This document shows, piece by piece, positions 1 through 7,344 of a stretch of 64,000 nucleotides of DNA. Positions within the stretch are counted from its first letter, which is position 1. Each line of letters starts with the position of its first letter. A program made the position numbers and the translations under genes. Under the pieces are notes generated by a model. It saw only the letters and a program-made list of their open reading frames with translations. It was not told the DNA's origin and searched no databases. Source of the stretch: Paenibacillus riograndensis SBR5 (lineage in GTDB: Bacteria; Bacillota; Bacilli; Paenibacillales; Paenibacillaceae); assembly GCF_000981585.1 (NCBI RefSeq), contig NZ_LN831776.1:4819187-4883186 (forward strand), given 5' to 3'.

Positions 1-198
1 AGCATCACGAATCGCTTGATTAAGTACAGCAGAAGGGAGTTTGGCTTTTACATCTTTCGTTGTGAGTTTGGGGAATGAACCTTCTTTTTCTGCTTGTTCT
101 GTTAATGTATTAATCACTCGAATATATTCTCTACTTAATAACTTTAATTCGATGGAGCGACTTGGAAAGAATCTTATCTTTATCGTGACGGACTGCAT
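1..198 (-). CDS. tnpB: TnpB (IS605 OrfB) RNA-guided nuclease, N-terminal part cut by window edge
   Basis: The 66 residues visible start with MQSVTIKIRFFPS, the N-terminal beta strand typical of TnpB, and contain PSAVLNQAIRDA, which matches the conserved segment of the wedge/REC region. A ribosome binding site (GGAGAGGGG) precedes the ATG at 198. The start overlaps the stop of the tnpA remnant. The RuvC motifs and zinc finger would lie beyond base 1, so intactness cannot be judged. TnpB proteins are transposon-encoded, omegaRNA-guided DNA nucleases that help retain the element. Confidence 0.65.
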   Translation of the reverse strand, partial: MQSVTIKIRFFPSRSIELKLLSREYIRVINTLTEQAEKEGSFPKLTTKDVKAKLPSAVLNQAIRDA

Positions 199-509
199 CA
201 GTTTTCACCCCTCTCCTTAATTTGTTTCGCTCTTTTGATGGATTTATCTCGTCAAATGTTGATTCTCTAATTATAGAACAACCACCTAGCCAAGTCGGCA
301 AAGCATTCAAAAATAGATGTGCGTGATCTTGATCTGTTTCGATTGCGATAATCTCTATTTTTAAATCATCACAAACCTCTTTAATCAACTCCTTAAATTT
401 ATTTTCAACATCAATTTTAAAGAATGATTCTTTTTCGATATCGTGGACAAAAAACAAAGTGATCATGGATTAGCTATACAGTTGTGTTGGTTCTTCTATA
501 ATTATCCAT
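197..509 (-). pseudogene. TnpA-like Y1 (HUH) transposase, broken
   Basis: From the ATG at 509 the reading starts MDNYRRTNTTV, then hits a TAG, continues as HFVFCPRYRKR in the same frame, and shifts frame to a stretch ending in DQDHAHLFLNALP. That stretch contains the histidine-rich HUH motif of Y1 transposases in a slightly changed form. After it, the part that should carry the catalytic tyrosine is missing or scrambled. The last codons before the tnpB start are again in a third frame. A stop, at least one frameshift and a probable deletion make this a pseudogene. The open part from 466 to 131 is only one of its frames. Confidence 0.6.
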
Positions 510-562
510 ACATTAATTGTATCAATTTATTTTTAAAACTGAAACATGATAACCAAGAAATG

Positions 563-632
563 TTGGAACATTAACGTGTCTTAGGACACGCCTGTTCCAA
601 TCTCGCTATCATCCCACACATAAAGGAGTGGG
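563..632. repeat. Terminal hairpins of the IS200/IS605 remnant
   Basis: There are two stem-loops. The first, 563-600, has two nested perfect stems of 8 and 6 bp. The second pairs CCCAC (613-617) with GTGGG (628-632). IS200/IS605 transposases recognise such imperfect palindromes at the ends, so these probably mark the left end of the element to the left. Confidence 0.5.
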
Positions 633-730
633 CTTTCTCGCTCAAAAAATTCTGGAACGGTAGGATGCATCCATCTCATGTTATATTGGAGTGGCAAATA
701 CTGGCGAACATACTAAAGGGGTTATACACT

Positions 731-1819
731 ATGGATGAACATACGAAACATAAACTGCTTGAAAAAAACGAACGGCTCATCAACATGGTCATTGAGCGCG
801 TAAAACGTGATTTTCCGGAAGACATCGCCATTATAGCGCTCTCGGGCTCGTTTGTAACGGGTGATTTTCATGAAAAAAGCGACCTGGATCTGATCATCAT
901 CAACAATACCGACAGAGGCTGGGAGATATCGTCTTGCTTTATCTTGGAGGACGTTGGTTATGATCTATACTGCACTCCGTGGAATACGCGCATTGAACAG
1001 CAAGCGAATCTGGAAAGTCCCATGGTTTCTTCGCTTATCCATATGAAGGTGCTTTACTGTGCAAAACCCGAATTTTTGGAGAGATTGAAAGGTTATCAGC
1101 AAAAGGCGCTTGATGAACTGGCCAAGCCCATTGGCCAAACCTCCCTTGCCAGGGCACAGGCGTATATCCGTATGGCAAAGCAATATTATGCAGAAGCTTT
1201 GTTGGCAGAGGAAACCGGTGCTGTCCGTTATGCGGCAGGCAATCTGGCTCTTGAACTCTTCAACGCGATTAATTGTCTCAATAATACTTTCTTTCAGCAA
1301 GGGATCAAGCGATATCTGGAAGAACTGCGCCCCTTGAAATATTTGCCCCATCATTTCGAGCAAACTTATCTGGACCTGGTAAATGCCCGGTCGGTGGATG
1401 AACTCAGAAGTATGGCCTTCCGTCTATTGAAAAATACAACAGTGCTTTATGATCAAATGCAAGCCGAACTGGTTGAACCTCCGGTTCCAACCTATGATAA
1501 TCTAAAAGGCACATATGAAGAATTGTGGTCCAATCAGAGAAATAAGGTCATTGCCAGCACACAGGCCAAGGATAAGTCATACGCCTTTCTTACCGCACTA
1601 AGCGCTCAGGATTTTCTGGATGAGATGCTGGTTAGCCGGGGAACCGCGAAGTTCGATGTCATGAAGCATTTCTCAGCGGATGCTCTGGAAGCTTTTCAGG
1701 AACGTTTTATGGGAATTATGGACGAATACCTTGAGGAATATAAAAAAGCCGGCAGGGAAGTTGCCCGCTATGAGTCTATTGATGAGTTAACCAAAAGTTT
1801 TATGAGCGGCAGCGTATAA
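731..1819 (+). CDS. Nucleotidyltransferase-domain protein
   Basis: This is a soluble protein of 362 residues. The N-terminal third carries the nucleotidyltransferase signature G39-S40 followed by D51 and D53 (GSFVTGDFHEKSDLDL), so two of the metal-binding acidic residues are present. The rest is helical with no motif I recognise. Proteins of this fold transfer a nucleotide to drugs, RNA or proteins, and the substrate here is unknown. The ATG at 731 is preferred because AAAGGGG lies 10 nt upstream. A longer reading from 665 lacks a ribosome binding site. The gene stands alone and is followed by a terminator hairpin. Confidence 0.75.
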   Translation: MDEHTKHKLLEKNERLINMVIERVKRDFPEDIAIIALSGSFVTGDFHEKSDLDLIIINNTDRGWEISSCFILEDVGYDLYCTPWNTRIEQQANLESPMVSSLIHMKVLYCAKPEFLERLKGYQQKALDELAKPIGQTSLARAQAYIRMAKQYYAEALLAEETGAVRYAAGNLALELFNAINCLNNTFFQQGIKRYLEELRPLKYLPHHFEQTYLDLVNARSVDELRSMAFRLLKNTTVLYDQMQAELVEPPVPTYDNLKGTYEELWSNQRNKVIASTQAKDKSYAFLTALSAQDFLDEMLVSRGTAKFDVMKHFSADALEAFQERFMGIMDEYLEEYKKAGREVARYESIDELTKSFMSGSV

Positions 1820-1828
1820 CATAGAACC

Positions 1829-1856
1829 GGGAAGCCGGCTGCCCGACTTCCCTTTG
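1829..1856 (+). terminator. Intrinsic terminator of the nucleotidyltransferase gene
   Basis: GGGAAG (1829-1834) pairs with CTTCCC (1847-1852) and is followed by TTTGTT. It lies just after the stop codon of the plus-strand gene and at the 3' end of the converging VOC gene. Confidence 0.5.
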
Positions 1857-2249
1857 TTAAATGGCTATCCACCAAAACACGCCATATTTATCAATCAGAT
1901 TTGCACAATACCTGTTCCAGTCGCATGGACCCAAAGAATCAATAACCTTCCCCCCGTTGCTCAATACATCAAATGCCCTTCGAACAGCTTCTTCACTGCC
2001 TATGTCAGAGACATTAAATGCCATCGTCTGCCAGGACTTTTTTTCACCCGTGTCACAGTTCTTTGGTGCTTCACTCACAGCCATAAATAACTTTCCATCT
2101 AAAGTTAATTCGCAATGCATGTATTCGTTCTTCGCTTCATTTTTTATTTCCAAGCTTTTCTCTAAACCAAAGGCACTACAATAGAAATCAGCAGCTTCTA
2201 TGCTTCCTTTGACATAAACCTGTGTGCTAATTTTCAAGGTCATCCTCAT
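1857..2249 (-). CDS. VOC-family (PhnB-like) protein
   Basis: The protein has 130 residues, the usual length of a single-module VOC (glyoxalase/bleomycin-resistance/dioxygenase fold) protein. It has the beta-alpha-beta-beta-beta pattern, the AADFYCSAFG segment near the N terminus, and the C-terminal NLIDKYGVFWWI that is typical of the PhnB-like subgroup. Members bind small molecules or a metal, and the substrate cannot be told from sequence. Two in-frame ATGs (2249 and 2243) are possible starts and neither has a clear ribosome binding site. Confidence 0.75.
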   Translation of the reverse strand: MRMTLKISTQVYVKGSIEAADFYCSAFGLEKSLEIKNEAKNEYMHCELTLDGKLFMAVSEAPKNCDTGEKKSWQTMAFNVSDIGSEEAVRRAFDVLSNGGKVIDSLGPCDWNRYCANLIDKYGVFWWIAI

Positions 2250-2301
2250 TTCTCATAAAAATTTAATTATCATCCCCATGTGTGATGGACAATTACATTA
2301 C

Positions 2302-2706
2302 TTATTCATAGCTCTGCTTGTAATGGCTTATAATTTCAGTGAACGTTTCTATCTCAACCTTTAATGAATCTATTATGCTATCTAGTTCATAGTGCAACCT
2401 ACTATGTTGCTTCCAAAAATCCTCCTCAATTCTAACAATTGTATATAACAAGTCGCCCACATATAATTCCCCTGAATTAAATGGATTCCTGGCAAGTCTG
2501 TACAATGCAATGGGCACTAAATATTCAAGTGAAATTTGCTGAAGTATCATTAGTCTGAGATCTTCATTAGTCCAATATTCTAAGGGCAGCTTTCTTAATT
2601 CATGTACTTTTATAATTAATCCTGTTGAATGAATTGGGGCGTCTCCCCAATCCGTACTCTCAAGTTCATCCAGACACTTTTTGAAATCTATATCTTTTAA
2701 GTCCAA
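2302..2706 (-). CDS. CdiI-family contact-dependent inhibition immunity protein (orphan)
   Basis: This is a helical protein of 134 residues. The segments LESTDWG, LRKLPLEYWTNEDLRLMI, LEYLVPIALYRLARNPF and GELYVGDLLYTIVR match the pattern of the CdiI_3-type immunity family, which neutralises polymorphic toxin tips of neighbouring cells. The start is a TTG at 2706 with GGGGGAG 7 nt upstream. No toxin or contact-dependent inhibition gene lies nearby, so this looks like an orphan immunity gene kept against foreign toxins. The family call is from motif memory and needs a profile search. Confidence 0.65.
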   Translation of the reverse strand: MDLKDIDFKKCLDELESTDWGDAPIHSTGLIIKVHELRKLPLEYWTNEDLRLMILQQISLEYLVPIALYRLARNPFNSGELYVGDLLYTIVRIEEDFWKQHSRLHYELDSIIDSLKVEIETFTEIISHYKQSYE

Positions 2707-2739
2707 ATAGAATCTCCCCCTTTCGTACAGAAACGCTAG

Positions 2740-3357
2740 CTAAAACAACTCCAAAAGCCCCTCGAAACTATTAATGATATAATCATAATCACTAACTTCT
2801 CCAAACCCGTAGCTTGCAAATACGAAAGGAATCCCGGCATATCTTGCAGCCTTCAAATCCTTTTCCGTATCGCCTACGTAAACAGGGTTCTTTAAGTTAT
2901 TTCTTTCCATGACCAGTTTGATATTCTCACCTTTGGACAGCCCGGTTCTCCCCGGATTCTCAAAGTCTACGAAATACTTTTGTAATTGATGATATTCATA
3001 AAAAGCTTCAATATATCCGTCCTGGCAATTACTCACTATGAACAGCTTATATTTTGCAGATAAAACTTTAAGGACCTCTTCCAACTGTTCAAATAACCTT
3101 CCGCCTTGTTCAGCCAGGCTCACACACTCCGCATCATAACACTGTCCTAGAATCTTTTGCTGTGCCTCTTCATCTAAGCCAGGAAACATTTTTCGGCCGG
3201 CTTCATCCGCTTGCAGACCCATAATTCCTCTTAAATCTTCCTTAGTTACTTCCCCTATGCTCCCTTTATATTCGCTCAGTACTCTGTTCCATACATCTGC
3301 AACAACATCCAAGGAATCCCATAACGTTCCATCCAGATCAAAGATCATGCTATCCAT
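2740..3357 (-). CDS. HAD-superfamily phosphatase (phosphoglycolate phosphatase-like)
   Basis: The 205-residue protein begins MDSMIFDLDGTLWDS, which is HAD motif I with nucleophile D7 and acid/base D9. Motif II is the VSN segment in LFIVSNCQDG. Motif III/IV is KNPVYVGDTEKDLKAARYAG, with the two acidic residues that bind magnesium. A helical cap lies between motifs I and II. It should hydrolyse a small phosphate ester whose identity is unknown. The ATG directly follows the stop codon of the methyltransferase gene and its ribosome binding site (AGGAG) lies inside that gene's last codons, so the two are translated from one transcript. Confidence 0.85.
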   Translation of the reverse strand: MDSMIFDLDGTLWDSLDVVADVWNRVLSEYKGSIGEVTKEDLRGIMGLQADEAGRKMFPGLDEEAQQKILGQCYDAECVSLAEQGGRLFEQLEEVLKVLSAKYKLFIVSNCQDGYIEAFYEYHQLQKYFVDFENPGRTGLSKGENIKLVMERNNLKNPVYVGDTEKDLKAARYAGIPFVFASYGFGEVSDYDYIINSFEGLLELF

Positions 3358-3987
3358 TTAAAATTCTCCTAACTTATAGTTATATATTGTTGGTTTCGCC
3401 CAAATCAGATGAACCATATTCAGCCAGTGGCTTTCCACTTTATCGATTTGCATACGTGACTCCTGGACCAGTCCAATAATATCCCTTGTATGATGGCATC
3501 CATAAACACGATATAGCAGCGGATTAAGCGCTTTTTGCATCACAGCTACCATAAAGTTAGAACTGAGCCCATGCTCCATGAACAGGATTACCCCGTCCGG
3601 TTTACACCAGCGGTTGACTTTATCCAACATCCTTAGCGGATTCTTATAGCTGCAAAAGGATAATGTGGAAACAATAGTATCAAACGATTGATCGGAAAAG
3701 TTGATTTCCTCCATATCGGAACACATAAATTCGGCATTCAGATGATGGTACCTTGCGGCCTGCCGTGCTTTGTCAATCATTTCCTTACTAAAGTCCGCTG
3801 CAGTAATCTTGACTTCCGGAGGATAAAAGGGGAAATTAGCACCCGTGCCTACTGCAAGTTCCAGCACATTGCCCTTCGCGTGACCTATAAGATTCTGCCG
3901 CCAGCGCTGTTGTTTGGGATCTTCTCTTTTTTTGTCATATTGGGTAGCTTGTCTATCAAAAATATTTATCAACCGCTGTTTATCCAT
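3358..3987 (-). CDS. Class I SAM-dependent methyltransferase
   Basis: The 209-residue protein has the Rossmann-type methyltransferase motif I VLELAVGTGAN, the acidic residue after strand 2 (ITAADFSKEMIDKAR), and a motif IV-like FDTIVSTLSFCSYKNP, as in UbiE/Methyltransf_11 proteins. It probably methylates a small molecule or lipid. It is the first gene of a two-gene unit with the HAD phosphatase, with no gap between them. The ribosome binding site is weak (AGCGAAAG). Confidence 0.85.
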   Translation of the reverse strand: MDKQRLINIFDRQATQYDKKREDPKQQRWRQNLIGHAKGNVLELAVGTGANFPFYPPEVKITAADFSKEMIDKARQAARYHHLNAEFMCSDMEEINFSDQSFDTIVSTLSFCSYKNPLRMLDKVNRWCKPDGVILFMEHGLSSNFMVAVMQKALNPLLYRVYGCHHTRDIIGLVQESRMQIDKVESHWLNMVHLIWAKPTIYNYKLGEF

Positions 3988-4023
3988 CTTTCGCTGATCA
4001 GCTCATTCCATAATTGATCGTGT

Positions 4024-4947
4024 TTAGCTTAATAGGCCCGTTTTTTCTGTTTTTTTAAGTATTTTAACTATTGAATCAATAACAACCTGCGGGTTATCAA
4101 TATGTATGTTATGTCCGCTATCATGGACTTCAATCATTTTTCCATCAGCCGACATATTTTTCATATCATTTGCCACTTCCTTGAGTTTCTCTCTTATGAT
4201 TCTCTTTGCTTCTTCTTTCGTCCCCGGATAAAATTCGTTAACTATTCCAGACTTAATAACGATTAAAGGAATATCTTTTATTTTCGAGCCTCTTACTTTA
4301 GCATATCCGTCCTGAACGTTTAAGAACTCATTATATGCAGTAACCATAGACTTTTTTTGAAAAGATATTTTCCATAAAAGACCTTGAATTTGCTTCGGGA
4401 ATGGTCTTATGGTCTTGGAGAAACCAGGAAAAATTTTAAAAACTGCCAACAACTTTAGTATACCAATTTTAGATAATACTTGTAAAAACCAAAAGAATTT
4501 AACCGCAAATAGTTGTCCCTTCCTATGTTCTTCAGGAAAACGGGCAGTCATTTCATCTTCATGCATTGAATCCACAAGTACTACTCCTGCCACTAGTTCC
4601 GGATGTTTGTGGGTAAACATTCTTACATTTAAGCCGCCATACGAATGACCAACAAGAATATAGGGTCCCTTGATTCCTTCTATCTGTAATAACTCATACA
4701 GTTCGGAGATACATCGCTCATTGGTGCGCGGGAACGGTCCTAATTCACTCCATCCATAACCCGCACGATCATAAACTATGGTTGTCGTGATTCTGGCGAT
4801 TTCAGGTGCAACAAGAGACCATAACAAGGCTGATGAACCACAACCATGCTCAAAAACTACGGGGAGATATCGTTCATCCCCCCCTTCGATCATCCTAAAC
4901 AGCTTATGACTTCCGATATTTGTGAATTCCCCTCTATCAATTTGCAC
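4024..4947 (-). CDS. Alpha/beta-fold hydrolase
   Basis: The 307-residue protein has an oxyanion-hole region FEHGCGSSALLW, the nucleophile elbow GHSYGG with S102, an acidic residue in the late core, and the catalytic histidine in DSGHNIHIDNP. An insertion of about 70 residues between strands 6 and 7 forms a lid with basic and hydrophobic helices. It is an esterase or lipase-like hydrolase of unknown substrate. Translation appears to start at a GTG (4947) with GAAGG upstream. No signal peptide is seen, so it is cytoplasmic. Confidence 0.8.
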   Translation of the reverse strand: MQIDRGEFTNIGSHKLFRMIEGGDERYLPVVFEHGCGSSALLWSLVAPEIARITTTIVYDRAGYGWSELGPFPRTNERCISELYELLQIEGIKGPYILVGHSYGGLNVRMFTHKHPELVAGVVLVDSMHEDEMTARFPEEHRKGQLFAVKFFWFLQVLSKIGILKLLAVFKIFPGFSKTIRPFPKQIQGLLWKISFQKKSMVTAYNEFLNVQDGYAKVRGSKIKDIPLIVIKSGIVNEFYPGTKEEAKRIIREKLKEVANDMKNMSADGKMIEVHDSGHNIHIDNPQVVIDSIVKILKKTEKTGLLS

Positions 4948-5061
4948 GTTTTCAGCCTTCTTTTTTTGGATTTCAGGGTAATTCTACCATAAGATAGAAG
5001 ATTCTAGTGCTAATTAATTCGAAGTAATAAAGTATAGGCCCTGAATACCTAAGAGATCGAG

Positions 5062-5305
5062 TTATTCCCTTGAATCACCAACAGCCTTTCCCTCCGCCCC
5101 CATCACCTCAATCATCATTAACGCCCCCAGCCGAAACCCTTCCTTATATGCGGCAGCTGAATACATGGAGGTACTTTGCCCCAATAGATCAATGAACTTT
5201 TCCAACTCATCGTACTCTTGCAGGGACAGCTTCTTGTGATAGGCATTAATGAACGAAGAAATCTCTCGGTTAAGTTCTTGGTATTCGGAATAGTAAAATC
5301 CACTT
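5062..5305 (-). pseudogene. DUF6809-like protein, 5'-truncated remnant
   Basis: One minus-strand frame ends ELNREISSFINAYHKKL, then continues with a helical segment containing LEKFIDLLGQSTSMYS and YKEGFRLGALMMIEVMG before the stop at 5062. This matches the C-terminal two thirds of a small helical family common in Paenibacillus (DUF6809, from memory). Upstream the frame runs into a TAA and there is no start codon, so the N-terminal part is lost. The overlapping 84-residue open frame (5118-5372) uses another frame and has no protein-like character. Confidence 0.5.
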
Positions 5306-5392
5306 CGTTTGGCCGATTAACATGTACTCTTTTCTCGCGTGAAGCCTTATCTCCATATACTCCGCTTGCCACATTAAAGCGCTGCCACTAGA

Positions 5393-5426
5393 AAAGAGAT
5401 CAGCCTGTATTTTGGCCGACCTCTTT
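5393..5426 (-). terminator. Terminator downstream of the amylase gene
   Basis: AAAGAGGTCGGCC pairs with GGCTGATCTCTTT on the minus strand, followed by TTTTCT. It lies about 45 nt past the stop codon of the amylase reading frame. Confidence 0.5.
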
Positions 5427-5469
5427 GTGTTGTTGCGGGGAATTGTAATTCAATAATAGCCGTCCGCGA

Positions 5470-7344
5470 TTATTTGCCGATGCGAGCGAACGGAGCAGTC
5501 AATAAATCGATGTCACTCCACTCTTTAGGGGAGTTGGAATCGGATATCCCTGGCGTATCGGAAGTCGCTGGATCATTTGGGAGGGTGTCCATTGGCGAGT
5601 ATTCGCCTTGGTGCAGCATTACGCCGATACCCGTGTTCTCCATATCCGGATTTCCGAGTGCGCTGAGCGGAATTTTCGCTTCATAGAAAGTGTCGCGATT
5701 GGAATCGTGGCCAAGCGCCATGAAGTTGACGAGCTTGCTTGGATCATTAACATCATCAGCATCTTTCACGCCCCACAGGGAAGTATAACCTTTACCTTTA
5801 GCAAATTTAACGGTAATACCTGCTGCTGTCCCTGTCTTATAGTTCACCCCGCCATCGTCGACCGGGAATACACCGTTTACGGCTCTGGAAAGGTAACCGG
5901 AGTGGAACATATTCGAAGCGATGTTGAATTGATAATCGGGAAGATCCAGCCCGCCCCAGAGCGGTTGATTTCCATTTTTCTTCCACATATCATGTGTTGC
6001 ACCTGCACCACTAATCGTATCTATCGCAATCGTCTGCGGCATATCCATGGAGCGGATCGGTGTACCGCCTGCCGAACCAGCATTAGCAGGATCAACGATG
6101 TCTGTAACATCTACATACTGCCAAGCCAGATACAGGAACTCGTTGTCCCATGCAGCCCACAGATGGCTGAGGTCCATTGGCGTTTCATGAAGTGACCAGT
6201 TGCTGCCAAGTGTACGCGGATCATCACCGGCCATGTCGATTGCAATCAGCATGTCATCTGTCCATTCTCCACTGTTAGTTCCATCAATTGTGATTGGAGT
6301 GGATACGCGTTTACCAAACGAAGGGTTAGTGGAATATGGCTTGTCCCCGCCAGGAATAACGATCGTTCCTTTTAATGTCACCACTGTAAGCTCAGCGCTC
6401 GCTGCTGAGAAGTTATTTGCAGCATCGAAAGCTTTTACCGTGTAGGTATACGGTGTTTCTTCAGCCAGACCAGTGTCCGTGAATGCAGGCGTTGTTGATG
6501 TTCCTACTTTCACTGCGCCACGGTAGATCTCGTAACCTGCTACCGCCACATTATCCGTTGAAGCTGTCCACTGAAGGGCAACACTGGCAGAAGTTGCTGT
6601 ACCTTTTACATTTGTTGGCGCCGAGGGTGCGATAATATCACCAGCGCCCGGTACTTCGATGGTTACTTCATTGCTGTTAGCGGAGAAATTATTTGCAGCA
6701 TCACGGGCACGGACCTGGTACTTGTAAGTCGTCCCTTCCTTCACCGTGCTGTCGATATAAGTTGTCGCCTTCACCGTAAATGTCTCCGTGCTTGTACCAG
6801 CCTTACGGGTAATTTGGTAATCTGCTACGCCAACATTGTCACTAGAAGCACTCCAAGTCAAAGTGACCGTCTTAGGAGTTCCACTGCTGAGATTACCAGC
6901 CAGGTTAGCCGGGATTGAAGGAGCAGTCGTGTCGGAACCTGCCGGCTTCTCCCCAAGCTTCACTTGTCCAGGAGCATTGTTGTTGCCGGGAATGTAAATA
7001 TTGTCGCCTGTGTTGAAGAAGTAGTTCTTCTGACCGTTGCTGTCCCAAACGATGCTTCCGTTATTAAAGCAAGCTTCCAAACGGCTGGCGGTTCCAACAT
7101 CAACCGTTATTTTTTTGTAGCCAGGGTTCGACGGGTCATTCTCCATCTTCACGCCTGGAGCGGATGTCCATGTGCCACCCTCAGCACGATAATGAATGTT
7201 AACATTTGTCCAGCCCTCTTTGTAGTAAACGGTAACTTTATTGCCCGGATTGGGAGATCCCGGTTTACCGGCAGTCACTTTACCTGAATCATAGGTATTG
7301 TCGCCTTTGCTGAAGAAATAGTTCTTCTGATTGTTGCTGTCCAT
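5470..7344 (-). pseudogene. 3' part of the alpha-amylase gene, cut off by a frameshift
   Basis: This frame continues the amylase gene. It holds the end of the first CBM25-like module (residues 1-20), a second CBM25-like starch-binding module (about 35-130), two fibronectin type III domains (about 145-235 and 240-325), and a C-terminal domain of about 280 residues. That domain opens with ITIDG and GEW segments and LWAAWDNEFLYLAW, like a CBM9-type beta-sandwich. The apparent ATG at 7344 is an accident of the shifted frame and has no ribosome binding site. Without the shift the modules would be fused to the catalytic part. The reading frame downstream of the shift is otherwise undamaged, so the mutation is recent or is a sequencing error. 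Confidence 0.75.

Larger units (their letters stand above)
1..641 (-). mobile_element. Decayed IS200/IS605-family element, left-end side
   Basis: A broken tnpA and the 5' part of a tnpB lie in the same direction and overlap by TGATG, the usual arrangement of this family. The region upstream of tnpA holds strong palindromes such as those that mark the ends of these elements: a nested perfect hairpin at 563-600 (outer arms TTGGAACA/TGTTCCAA, inner arms CGTGTC/GACACG) and a second at 613-632 (CCCAC/GTGGG). The other end lies outside the window. With tnpA broken the copy should not move by itself. The outer limit at 641 is an estimate from the hairpins. Confidence 0.6.

Noticed and set aside
5118..5372. 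Minus-strand frame of 84 codons as a gene
   Set aside because: A different frame of the same strand gives a DUF6809-like sequence. This one is rich in Cys, Pro and Trp without pattern.
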